From Citrobacter sp. R56 (GTDB lineage: Bacteria; Pseudomonadota; Gammaproteobacteria; Enterobacterales; Enterobacteriaceae), in the NCBI RefSeq assembly GCF_016811995.1, contig NZ_CP069159.1:1674001-1738000 (forward strand): 64,000 nt of DNA. The letters run 5' to 3'. Positions 1-7,626 of the stretch are shown here, in pieces. Numbering within the stretch: the stretch's first letter is position 1; every line of letters starts with the position of its first letter. Position numbers and translations under genes: made by a program. A model generated the notes under the pieces. That model did not search any database. It was not told the origin of the DNA and saw only the letters and a program-made list of their open reading frames with translations.

Positions 1-519
1 AATGTACTGGCATCTGTCACTCACACATTGAACAACATCAAAGAGCTGGTTCAGCAAAAAGACATTGTAAACCCATATGCAGATAGACTATTTACTTCCG
101 CTCGCCCACGCATTGCTTATATTGCCACTGGCGCCTTTGGTTCCAGCGCGCTCACCGGTTCCCTGATCACCAAAGAAGCATCAAAAGTCAGCTCTGAAGG
201 GTTCATTGGCGGTGAATTCCGTCACGGTCCTATGGAGACCTCTGGTGATGGAATGCTGGCGGTATTGCTGGGCAAACCTGGTGACAAAACACTGGAAAAA
301 CTGGCTGTTGAGCTGCAGGCGAATGGCACCGATGTTGTGACCATCGGTGTCGAAGCTTACGCTAACTCAGCACTTCTTCCCGTGCCTGCAGAGGATGAGC
401 TCAGCCAGCTTCTCTGCGGATTTATCTATATCGAGCATCTGACCGTTGCCCTCGCACGTAATAACGGTTTCGTCGCCGGTCAGTTCCTTTATGGCCAGAA
501 GATTACGGTGGCAGTATGA
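1..519 (+). CDS. SIS-domain sugar isomerase/deaminase, C-terminal part (5' end outside window)
   Basis: The frame is open from base 1, so the gene begins before the window; what remains is about 172 residues. The visible part looks like the second SIS (sugar isomerase) subdomain of the GlmS/AgaS/FrlB type: an IAYIATGAFGSSALTG phosphosugar-binding loop, then GGEFRHGPMETS, which resembles the EF(R/K)HGP stretch of GlmS-like isomerases. It ends 4 bases inside the start of the ROK kinase gene, so the two are probably translationally coupled. An SIS protein next to a sugar kinase suggests catabolism of an amino sugar or glycated compound, but the substrate cannot be read from the sequence. The family call is firm; the specific function is unknown. 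Confidence 0.75.
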   Translation, partial: NVLASVTHTLNNIKELVQQKDIVNPYADRLFTSARPRIAYIATGAFGSSALTGSLITKEASKVSSEGFIGGEFRHGPMETSGDGMLAVLLGKPGDKTLEKLAVELQANGTDVVTIGVEAYANSALLPVPAEDELSQLLCGFIYIEHLTVALARNNGFVAGQFLYGQKITVAV

Positions 520-1427
520 CGAATTTGGTCAAAGCAGGGATAGACATTGGCGGTACAGGCACTCGGATTATCATTCAGGGTGAAGATGGAACCCTGAATT
601 CGAAATCTATTGCCACAGCTGAGTTCGCTGCTATCGAAAAGTCAATGCGTTCAGACGCATTAGCGGCACATGTTCTCTCGCTGATCCCGGAGGGGATGAA
701 ATTAGAGAGCGTGGGGATTGGAGCCAGTGGTCCGGTTGATACTAACCTCGGGATAATTCGTAATAAAGATACCCTCGAGTGCTTCTCATTTTTTCCGTTG
801 GTTAATGAATTAAGCCAGAAGCTTAATGTAAAAGTCGGGATCGACAACGACGCTGTAGCAGCAGTTCTCGGTGAATATTACTTTGGCGCGGGGAAAAATA
901 CTAAACGCCTACTGATGGTAACGTTGGGTACGGGCGTAGGCGTGGCGCTTCTTGAAAATGGTAAACCCTTCAGAACACGCGACGGTCAGCATCCGGAAGC
1001 AGGACATATTCCGATTTCTGGAGATCCTGTGACATGCTATTGCGGTCTGAAAGGATGCTGGGAATCTCTGGCCTCCAGAACATGGTTACAGCAGAATCTG
1101 GAAGCGTTATTACCCAACACACCCTTTGAAAAGCATAACGTTAATTTCTACAAGACAGTTGCGCTGGAAAGAGAAGATGTCGCCAACGTATTTCATCGTT
1201 ACGGAAATCACCTTGGACGTGGACTTGTGACGTTGCTTACTCTTTACGGTCCTGATTTAACAATTCTGAGTGGTAGTGCTGCACACTATTACCCTCTATT
1301 TAAGTCGGGCATGGAAGAAGCGCTCAAGCGTTCGGATGGATATGCGATCAGTACGTTGATTGTCCCTTCTGAGTTAGGAGACGTCGCTGGTGCCCTTGGC
1401 GCTGTCGTCATTCCAGAGTTAACGTAA
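516..1427 (+). CDS. ROK-family sugar kinase
   Basis: The protein has 303 residues, the usual ROK size. It has an N-terminal phosphate-binding motif DIGGTGTR (residues 10-17), a GASGPVD loop, a DNDAVAA motif, the GTGVGVALL adenosine/phosphate loop, and the ROK signature with an EAGH histidine followed by a CYCGLKGCWE zinc-binding cysteine cluster. It should phosphorylate a hexose or N-acylated hexosamine with ATP in the cytoplasm. The start overlaps the stop of the upstream SIS gene by four bases, so they are likely one operon. No terminator or third gene follows in good frame. The sugar specificity is not determinable; an N-acetylmannosamine or glucosamine-type substrate would fit the SIS partner. 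Confidence 0.8.
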   Translation: MTNLVKAGIDIGGTGTRIIIQGEDGTLNSKSIATAEFAAIEKSMRSDALAAHVLSLIPEGMKLESVGIGASGPVDTNLGIIRNKDTLECFSFFPLVNELSQKLNVKVGIDNDAVAAVLGEYYFGAGKNTKRLLMVTLGTGVGVALLENGKPFRTRDGQHPEAGHIPISGDPVTCYCGLKGCWESLASRTWLQQNLEALLPNTPFEKHNVNFYKTVALEREDVANVFHRYGNHLGRGLVTLLTLYGPDLTILSGSAAHYYPLFKSGMEEALKRSDGYAISTLIVPSELGDVAGALGAVVIPELT

Positions 1428-1690
1428 AGTTATATTTCGCGAGATAACATCATGGTAAATATCGGCATCGCGCAATGACATATAAACGTAAAATATTCTG
1501 GAATATGTAAGCATATTAACCAGCCATGTCGGTAATTATTTCATCGGTTGGGAAGCTGGCATTTGGCTATGATGCTGGGATTTTTCGGTGGGGACATTGT
1601 TTACATCGAAAAGGAATTCCAGATAAATGCACTATGTGAAAGGTATTATCGTATGGGTATTGCCTTCGCTTTATTGCTAGTGATGAATGA
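1428..1690. other. Intergenic stretch without a convincing gene
   Basis: This AT-rich stretch lies between the ROK kinase and the ogr remnant. The only notable frame is a 50-codon ORF at 1569-1721 (plus) encoding a hydrophobic stretch near its C-terminal half. It has no clear ribosome binding site and no family I recognise. It may be debris from a prophage excision or insertion, given the ogr fragment next to it. Confidence 0.4.
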
Positions 1691-1816
1691 CCTGACAGTG
1701 ACCAAAAACCTTGTCGTATAACTCAGGTGATTTTGAAACGACGGTCAGGCTGTATCCGGACGCCCGTTCCGCCGCACCCGACATCATCAGGTCAGCAACA
1801 AATTCACTGGATGTGA
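1691..1816 (+). pseudogene. Degenerate ogr-like fragment of a P2-type prophage
   Basis: Two neighbouring frames carry pieces resembling P2 Ogr/OgrK, the small zinc-finger late activator. One frame, around 1720-1760, reads SGDFETTVRLY, comparable to the middle of Ogr. The next frame, ending at 1816, reads VPPHPTSSGQQQIHWM, comparable to the OgrK C-terminus (PHPLPSGQQIMWM, from memory). The N-terminal zinc-finger cysteines are gone and the frames do not join, so this is a remnant. Its position beside cyaR matches ogrK in E. coli K-12. A rho-independent terminator follows. The call rests on remembered OgrK sequence. Confidence 0.6.
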
Positions 1817-1822
1817 CAAACG

Positions 1823-1850
1823 AAAAAGCCCCGCAAATGTGGGGCTTTTT
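1823..1850 (+). terminator. Rho-independent terminator after the ogr remnant
   Basis: The stem is AAAAAGCCCC paired with GGGGCTTTTT around a short loop, with a T-run on the plus strand and an A-run on the other side, so it could act in both directions. Confidence 0.75.
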
Positions 1851-1915
1851 GTATCGATGTGGTCAATGTGTGGACATTGATAGAAATAAATCCATTTATT
1901 TCATTAAGTTAGAAC

Positions 1916-2002
1916 CAAAAAATACGCCTGCGTAAGGGAGATTACGCAGGCTAAGGAGGTGGTTCCTGGTACAGCTAGCATTTATGGGTTATGTTTTTCA
2001 GC
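1916..2002 (-). ncRNA. cyaR: CyaR (RyeE) small regulatory RNA
   Basis: Read on the minus strand, the 87 nt run from GCTGAAAAACATAACCC through the conserved CCTCCTTAGCC stretch to a terminator hairpin with a T-run. This matches the length and sequence of E. coli CyaR as I know it. CyaR is an Hfq-dependent RNA that represses ompX, nadE, luxS and yqaE by pairing through its AGGAGGU-complementary CCUCC region. Location, downstream of trhP and beside an ogr remnant, is the same as in E. coli. The terminator arm also matches the P2 phage attachment core. Confidence 0.92.
1917..1943. other. P2-type phage attachment core (attB/attL-like) in the cyaR terminator
   Basis: The 27 bases starting AAAAAATACGCC and ending GGGAGATT resemble the P2 locI core remembered from E. 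coli C, with a few differences in the hairpin arm. The adjacent ogr fragment supports past P2-like integration here. I see no integrase or second copy of the core within the window. Confidence 0.5.
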
Positions 2003-2008
2003 GGATGG

Positions 2009-2051
2009 ATAATACCCTCAATAAACGAAGCGGTATGTGATCGGTTTCTAA
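2009..2051 (-). promoter_or_regulatory. cyaR promoter with candidate CRP site
   Basis: On the minus strand a TATTAT -10 box (2009-2014) sits correctly for a transcript starting at 2002. A half-conserved CRP site begins with TGTGA at 2036-2040 on the plus strand. If 2036-2051 is the full 16-bp site, its centre is 41.5 bases upstream of the start, the class II position. CyaR is known to be CRP-activated in E. coli; the site here is inferred from sequence and spacing. Confidence 0.6.
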
Positions 2052-2086
2052 AAATCATTCCATCATGAAAAAATAACATGAATTAA

Positions 2087-3448
2087 TTACTTAGCATGCG
2101 GGTTACGCGTGGATTCACCGGCAAAATTACGCATTAACAATGCATAGTTAAGGTCGATATCCTGTGGGATTGGCATCCAGACTGTGTAACCGTCACCCGG
2201 TGCAACCGGCATTGCTTCGCCTTTCGCATTTTCCATCTGCTCCAGGGTAAAGTTCACATTGCCTTGCGGCGTCATCAGTTCGAGGCTGTCGCCGACGGTG
2301 AATTTATTCTTCACGATTACCGCTGCCAGTTCACCTTTACGCTCGCCGGTAAACTCACCGACAAATTGCTGACGTTCTGAAACAGAGAATCCATACTCGT
2401 AATTCTGGTAATCGTCATGGGTGTGGCGACGCAGGAAACCTTCGGTGTAACCGCGATGCGCCAGCCCTTCCAGCGTTTCCAGCAGTTGCGGGTCAAACGG
2501 CCGACCCGCTGCGGCATCATCAATGGCTTTACGGTACACCTGCGCGGTGCGTGCGCAGTAGTAGTAAGACTTGGTACGACCTTCGATTTTCAGCGAATGT
2601 ACGCCCATCTGCGTCAGACGTTCAACGTGGGCGATGGCGCGCAGATCCTTCGAGTTCATGATGTAGGTGCCGTGCTCGTCTTCGAACGCGGTCATATACT
2701 CGCCCGGACGTTGGGCTTCTTCGATCATGAACACTTTGTCAGTGGGCGCGCCAATACCCAGCGTCGGTTCAACGTTCTGGACAGGGATCGGTTCGTATTT
2801 GTGGACGATATTGCCGACCGCATCTTCTTTCCCTTCCTGCACGTTGTATTCCCAACGACAGGCGTTGGTGCAGGTTCCCTGATTTGGGTCGCGCTTGTTT
2901 ATGTAACCGGAAAGCAGGCAGCGGCCGGAGTAGGCCATGCACAGCGCGCCATGAACGAAGATTTCAATCTCCATTTCGGGCACCTGGTTGCGGATCTCTT
3001 CAATCTCTTCCAGCGACAGCTCGCGGGAGAGGATCACGCGCGTCAGCCCCATTTGCTGCCAGAATTTTACCGTCGCCCAGTTGACGGCGTTCGCCTGTAC
3101 CGAGAGGTGAATAGCCATTTCCGGGAAGTGCTCACGAACCAGCATGATGAGCCCAGGATCGGACATGATCAGGGCATCCGGACCCATTTCCACCACCGGC
3201 TTCAGGTCGCGGATAAAGGTTTTCAGTTTCGCGTTATGGGGGGCGATGTTAACAACCACGTAGAATTTTTTGCCAAGCGCATGGGCTTCATTGATGCCGA
3301 GCTGCAAATTTTCGTGGTTGAATTCATTGTTGCGCACGCGCAGTGAATAACGCGGTTGGCCCGCATAAACAGCATCTGCGCCATAAGCGAAAGCGTAACG
3401 CATATTTTTCAGCGTTCCCGCCGGGGAAAGGAGTTCCGGTTTAAACAT
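2087..3448 (-). CDS. trhP: tRNA hydroxylation protein TrhP, U32 family (YegQ)
   Basis: The protein has 453 residues, full length for YegQ/TrhP. It carries the peptidase U32 signature at residues 162-177 (EIFVHGALCMAYSGRC), followed by further cysteines (GTCTNACRW) typical of the family's metal or Fe-S binding part. TrhP acts with prephenate in forming 5-hydroxyuridine at position 34 of tRNAs, parallel to the oxygen-dependent TrhO. Despite the family name it is not thought to be a protease in this role. It is on the minus strand, followed by cyaR as in E. coli. The upstream gene ends about 110 bases before its start, and a perfect 8-bp stem-loop lies in that gap. Confidence 0.93.
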   Translation of the reverse strand: MFKPELLSPAGTLKNMRYAFAYGADAVYAGQPRYSLRVRNNEFNHENLQLGINEAHALGKKFYVVVNIAPHNAKLKTFIRDLKPVVEMGPDALIMSDPGLIMLVREHFPEMAIHLSVQANAVNWATVKFWQQMGLTRVILSRELSLEEIEEIRNQVPEMEIEIFVHGALCMAYSGRCLLSGYINKRDPNQGTCTNACRWEYNVQEGKEDAVGNIVHKYEPIPVQNVEPTLGIGAPTDKVFMIEEAQRPGEYMTAFEDEHGTYIMNSKDLRAIAHVERLTQMGVHSLKIEGRTKSYYYCARTAQVYRKAIDDAAAGRPFDPQLLETLEGLAHRGYTEGFLRRHTHDDYQNYEYGFSVSERQQFVGEFTGERKGELAAVIVKNKFTVGDSLELMTPQGNVNFTLEQMENAKGEAMPVAPGDGYTVWMPIPQDIDLNYALLMRNFAGESTRNPHAK

Positions 3449-3477
3449 AGTTTTCTCGTTCTGATGACAGGTCAGAT

Positions 3478-3498
3478 CCGTCCCAACGGGTGGGACGG
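3478..3498 (-). other. Perfect 8-bp stem-loop in the trhP leader
   Basis: CCGTCCCA pairs with TGGGACGG around a 5-base loop. There is no T-run on the minus strand, so it is not an obvious terminator. It ends about 30 bases before the trhP start codon and may be an mRNA leader structure. Confidence 0.4.
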
Positions 3499-3561
3499 TT
3501 AGGGGAGTGCCCCCACTTTAAGGGCGGGCATTGTAGCGCTAGCGGGCCTGTGAGTAAACGG

Positions 3562-5673
3562 CTACACCATCGGGTTGACCTGGCCGGGTAATTCCGAGGC
3601 CGGGATTCGCACGGTATGCCAGGTATAACGCATGCGTTTCCAGCGCGTATCGAAATGCACCTTGTAGAGGCAATCTCTGACAATCTCATTATCGGGATAC
3701 AGCGTGTCGGCGAAGTGGGTCCAGCGAGCACTTTTCTTTATATTAAATAACTGCTTATCTTGCTTGTTACCGTACAATCGCGCGAGTGTCACCATCGCCT
3801 GAAGCGTGCCTTTGTTCGCTTCCTCCTCGAGCAGCGCTAAATGAGCATGTGCCAGCGTCAGATCGGAAACTTCAAAAATGTTGAGCAGGAATAAATCCTT
3901 AGCCTGTTCGTGACCCAACTGATGCGCCTGCCAGAGACTATCGAGGAGATTTTTTTCGTAGCCTGCCCACTTTGCGGGATCGTCATCTTCCATACACAGT
4001 CGCTGATTGCAGATAGCGAGACTGAAATAAATATCGCGTAAATCCGCTTCGTACCCGCTATAGCCGCCATTGGCGATAAGAGGCCAGGGCGTGCTGTCGC
4101 GCTGGGCGATGTGGTCACGCAGAATCAGTGCGGCGTGCTGATAATAGTTCAGCGCGGTGGTGGTTTGATAAGGCACAAGGGTGCCATTGTCCCGATTGTT
4201 ATATTCATCCGCCAGCCAGTGTAGCGCGCCGGGAATATTACGCTCTGCGCCAACCTCAGCCAGCGGTACGCAATACTCAGAACGGTTGAGCCAGCCGAAA
4301 GAGCGAATGGTCCATTTCCAGGTCGCGCTGTGTTGTATGGCTGAAACGCGGTCCAGCCAGGCATTGCCGCGTTCGGTATTTTTCTCAAAGCCAAACAGTC
4401 CCGCGAGCTGGAAATAACCGCGATAAATTACCGCTGCCCAACCTTCAGCGTTCTGTGAATTCTGACAAATAAAATTATAGATCCAGTGGCTGTCGGGGAA
4501 ATCACGTAGCGCAAACTTCAGGGCCTGATATGTGAAGTAATTGTCTAACTTCTTTTTCTCCATCACTGCATGTTGAATGCAGCTCCAGAGCGCCTCTTCA
4601 TCGTCTAAATCGTCATAGCAGTTAAGCAGCCACCCCAGCGCATTGTGGCGATCTTCCTGATTGCGGGCATGGCAGGCAACGGCTTGCGCTTTCGCGATGG
4701 TTTTGATTCTGATCTCAGGCTCGTCAATCTCTTTGACGCTCAGGTCACGATACTCATCCCACCAGATCAGTAGCTCCAGGTGTTCGCGTTCGCTATCAGA
4801 GAGATGAGCACAGGCCCCGGACGCCAGAAACGCATTTATCTCTTGATGGGTGCCGTTCCAGCGCGGCATGCGAAACGGAAGATACTCGCCCAATGCAGCG
4901 TATGCCGTTGGGAAAATCCTCAGACATACGGTGAGCCAGTAATTGGGGCTGAAGTCATCCTCAGTGCTCAGCAGCACAGACGGTCGCGGCAGGGAAGGGC
5001 AAACGGCGTTGTCCAGCGACAAACCGGAATGAGCCATCAGTGCATCGATTTCCTGCGGCGAACGCTGATGATAATCGGCAAGTTTCGGAACGCCTGGGGT
5101 GCCGACGGTGTCATTGCCTTCAAGAAAATCAGCCATCCAGTCGGGAAAACCAAAGACCTGCGCGTTGGTGTTGGCGAGTGAAGCGGCCATCCACTGGCGC
5201 GGATCGCAGTCGATAGCGTTAATGGCGGCGATCATCATCTGTTCATTGCAGGCGCTGGCGCAAATCCACATGGCGTGCGACGTGTCGCGCGCCCAGCCGT
5301 AGCTACGGTACAACCATGCGCGATGGTTCCAGTACTGCACTTCTGCAAGCCAGGCGTGCGTGGAGCGCGGACGCGCGTTTTGCCAGGCTTTAATAAGCGC
5401 CAGGCCTTCTGGTCCGGCTTCAACGAGCGGCTCCAGATCATAGAGGGGGTTACACATCTGCGTCCAGGCGAGGAAATAGCGTTTTTCCGCTTCCCGGCTG
5501 GTGAAGCTTTCCGTCAGCGCATGGTTAAACAACTCGTCCAGCTCGTCATAGCGCTTAAGGCGCAGGAAACTGGCGATATCGGCGATGAACCACTCCCGTT
5601 GCCCGCTGTTTTCCGCCATTTTGTGGTTGCACATTGTCGCGGTAGCATTGAGTACGCGATCGTTCAATTCCAT
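3562..5673 (-). CDS. DUF4034-like large protein of unknown function
   Basis: The protein has about 703 residues and is predicted cytoplasmic, with no signal peptide or membrane segment. It is rich in Trp, Tyr, Leu and Ala in helical repeat-like blocks. The N-terminal part (KRYDELDELFNHALTES) fits the DUF4034 family, and later stretches (LAWTQM, AWLAEVQYW, ARLYGNK) look like Sel1/TPR-type helical repeats. I start it at the ATG at 5673, which has a GAGAG ribosome-binding stretch; a TTG at 5688 in the same frame would overlap the previous stop. It is the last gene of a four-gene minus-strand set downstream of baeR. No enzymatic motif is visible and the function is unknown. Confidence 0.65.
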   Translation of the reverse strand: MELNDRVLNATATMCNHKMAENSGQREWFIADIASFLRLKRYDELDELFNHALTESFTSREAEKRYFLAWTQMCNPLYDLEPLVEAGPEGLALIKAWQNARPRSTHAWLAEVQYWNHRAWLYRSYGWARDTSHAMWICASACNEQMMIAAINAIDCDPRQWMAASLANTNAQVFGFPDWMADFLEGNDTVGTPGVPKLADYHQRSPQEIDALMAHSGLSLDNAVCPSLPRPSVLLSTEDDFSPNYWLTVCLRIFPTAYAALGEYLPFRMPRWNGTHQEINAFLASGACAHLSDSEREHLELLIWWDEYRDLSVKEIDEPEIRIKTIAKAQAVACHARNQEDRHNALGWLLNCYDDLDDEEALWSCIQHAVMEKKKLDNYFTYQALKFALRDFPDSHWIYNFICQNSQNAEGWAAVIYRGYFQLAGLFGFEKNTERGNAWLDRVSAIQHSATWKWTIRSFGWLNRSEYCVPLAEVGAERNIPGALHWLADEYNNRDNGTLVPYQTTTALNYYQHAALILRDHIAQRDSTPWPLIANGGYSGYEADLRDIYFSLAICNQRLCMEDDDPAKWAGYEKNLLDSLWQAHQLGHEQAKDLFLLNIFEVSDLTLAHAHLALLEEEANKGTLQAMVTLARLYGNKQDKQLFNIKKSARWTHFADTLYPDNEIVRDCLYKVHFDTRWKRMRYTWHTVRIPASELPGQVNPMV

Positions 5674-5684
5674 ATGTTCGTCTC

Positions 5685-6404
5685 TCAATTGAGTTCAAAA
5701 ATTTTAAAGTCATTCCACGGCAATTCTCGCCAGTGGCTGAGCGGATCTTCCAGATGCTGCATGACTTCCTGGAGATCGCGCCCGGTGATTGTCGTCGGTG
5801 TGTGGTGGAGTTCCAGCCATGTCTGGCGCGCGCGAACGTAAGCGGTAGCGTAATCTTCCCAACTGTGAAAGCAGTCCTGAGCACGCTGGGCGTTGAGGAG
5901 TAAAACCAGCCATGCCTGCTCGTCGCGACACCAGCCTAATCCGGCGATGCAACGCGTTAAAAAGGCGGTACGCGCGCAGTCGAAAGCCAGCGCGTCACGC
6001 ACTTGTCCCCGGGCGGCTAACTGCTCATAAAACCCCTGCGGCGTCTTACCGACGCCGGCAGGCCAGCGCTGCAAAATATCCGCAACCTGCTGGCGTAGCG
6101 TCTCCTCGTGAAGATCTTCCGCCAGCCCCAGCTCTTTTTTCACCTGTGGCGCCAGCTGTTGACGTTTATGCTCATCAATGGGCAACGCCAGCGTGACGTT
6201 TTCCGTTTTCAACCCGTTGCGCAAAATGAGAATATCCGCCAGCGCCAGTGCCCATTTGCGGCGACGGGTATCGCGGCGTCGTTCTGCCAGCCGCTCTTGT
6301 TCTTGCTCCTGTGCAGTGGGTGTTTTTCTTCGCGCCGCTTTTTTGCATTTCCAGATAATGACCAGGATGGCGACCAGCAGTGAAAGGATCAGATGCAACG
6401 TCAT
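5685..6404 (-). CDS. DUF1266-like membrane-anchored protein
   Basis: The protein has 239 residues. An N-terminal hydrophobic segment (about residues 3-18) is followed by a charged Glu/Arg-rich stretch, suggesting a single membrane anchor with a cytoplasmic C-terminal domain. The C-terminal half (about 145-225) has the DUF1266 pattern: ALAFDCARTAFLTR, then GLGWCRDEQAW, then a FHSWEDYATAYVRARQTW block. E. coli YbeR and YbeU carry the same family. The start overlaps the stop of the PcfJ-like gene by four bases (ATGA), indicating translational coupling, and the next gene begins 11 bases after its stop. The function is unknown. Confidence 0.65.
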   Translation of the reverse strand: MTLHLILSLLVAILVIIWKCKKAARRKTPTAQEQEQERLAERRRDTRRRKWALALADILILRNGLKTENVTLALPIDEHKRQQLAPQVKKELGLAEDLHEETLRQQVADILQRWPAGVGKTPQGFYEQLAARGQVRDALAFDCARTAFLTRCIAGLGWCRDEQAWLVLLLNAQRAQDCFHSWEDYATAYVRARQTWLELHHTPTTITGRDLQEVMQHLEDPLSHWRELPWNDFKIFELN

Positions 6405-7600
6405 TTCCTCTCGTCAGTGGCTAAATAGCGGGTGGTTTGCAGCGTGACGCTTTCAATTTCAAACGGTTCGCAGGTGGTGTTTTTTCCGGCAACGGTGGGA
6501 TGCCACAGTTGCTGTGGGTATAACATTTCGGCTGCCGTGGCGACCGTGGGGTCGATCGTCTGTAGCTGGTGTAGTTCACCCGGCGAGCTATGTAGCAGCA
6601 GCCACTGTAGCGCAACGGGCGGATCTGTGACGTGTCGCAGCAGATGAAAATTGTTGTGCAGCACGCTAAGCAGAAAACTTTCATCAAAGATATCGGTAAT
6701 GAATTTCCAGCCCTCGTGCTCCGGTGTTTTTTCGTAAACAATTCCCATACCTTCACAGTCGGCATGGCGTGTCGGTTGTGGCGCGATGTGGCGCAGTAAA
6801 TGCAAAACATCGGTGGCGTATTTTTTCACCGGATAACGGTTTTGTTTGCCTTTGATCTGCTCGATTTCCAGCCCGTCAGACTTTACCTGCATGCTAATGG
6901 TGACGTGAGGAATATTATTTTCGTCGCGCAGGCTGAACAGGCGCATTGCCCCCTGTTCAATTTGTCTGGCGTAGTAGTCACCGTAGCCGCCTGCCAGGGC
7001 GTTGTTATCCTGAAATTGCCCCACGCAGTGCTGCATGTGCCAGGACTCATAGGCCATTTCGCAGCGCAGCGCCGGATGCGTGGCGTCAAATTCAACCAGC
7101 GTCCCGCAGGTCACGCTGAGCACCCTTTTTAGTACCTCCTGGGTGGCGGGTTGCCAGCCTTGTTGACGGCGGCGCTGCATTTTTTTATGTTCCGCTTCAC
7201 GCATCGTCAGGGCGGTAAAACAGTTGATACGCTGCAGTTTACCTGCCAGCCGGGTGTCATTTTGACGAGAGAGAAACTCCACCAGATTGCGCTCCGTGGC
7301 GTGCAATTCCGGATGCTGCGGATCGAGATAGTAGAACGTTGTGCCGCCGGTGAGTTTTGGCGGCAACCATTCGGGCATTTCAGTTTGCGCGCCGAACCAG
7401 GTGGCATAATCAAGCGCGTTTCGAATTGGGGAAACGAGAGGAAAACTACCGATAGCCCAGCGATAAAAGTGGTTGCTCAACCAGCGGCGAATGTCTTCGC
7501 TGTCGCCGCGCTGCTCACTGCGCGACGTAATAGTTGCCATGACATCGGTGGAATTGATGACATTGCGGGGCTGGTATGTCTTAACGCTATCTTCACTCAT
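6401..7600 (-). CDS. PcfJ-like domain protein
   Basis: The protein has 399 residues and is predicted soluble. The middle holds the PcfJ-like signature: SWHMQHCVGQF around residues 187-197, LFSLRD at 221-226 and IEQIKGKQNRYP at 246-257. The family is found on plasmids, prophages and genomic islands and its biochemical role is not established. A basic stretch around 137-150 (KKMQRRRQQ) could bind nucleic acid, which is inference only. It lies 26 bases downstream of the exported-protein gene and overlaps the DUF1266-like gene by four bases, so the set is likely cotranscribed. Confidence 0.65.
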   Translation of the reverse strand: MSEDSVKTYQPRNVINSTDVMATITSRSEQRGDSEDIRRWLSNHFYRWAIGSFPLVSPIRNALDYATWFGAQTEMPEWLPPKLTGGTTFYYLDPQHPELHATERNLVEFLSRQNDTRLAGKLQRINCFTALTMREAEHKKMQRRRQQGWQPATQEVLKRVLSVTCGTLVEFDATHPALRCEMAYESWHMQHCVGQFQDNNALAGGYGDYYARQIEQGAMRLFSLRDENNIPHVTISMQVKSDGLEIEQIKGKQNRYPVKKYATDVLHLLRHIAPQPTRHADCEGMGIVYEKTPEHEGWKFITDIFDESFLLSVLHNNFHLLRHVTDPPVALQWLLLHSSPGELHQLQTIDPTVATAAEMLYPQQLWHPTVAGKNTTCEPFEIESVTLQTTRYLATDERK

Positions 7601-7626
7601 GGCTTTCCCTGCCGGGTTGGTAAACG

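Noticed and set aside
1569-1721. 50-codon plus-strand ORF with a hydrophobic stretch
   Set aside because: There is no clear ribosome binding site and no recognised family; it could be prophage debris, so it is noted only in the intergenic entry.
1711-1935. 74-codon plus-strand ORF near cyaR
   Set aside because: It runs through a terminator and into the cyaR terminator; only its first part resembles Ogr, so it is treated as part of a remnant.
2417-3346. Plus-strand 309-codon ORF opposite trhP
   Set aside because: It lies wholly antisense to the well-conserved trhP gene and shows only the composition expected of a shadow frame.
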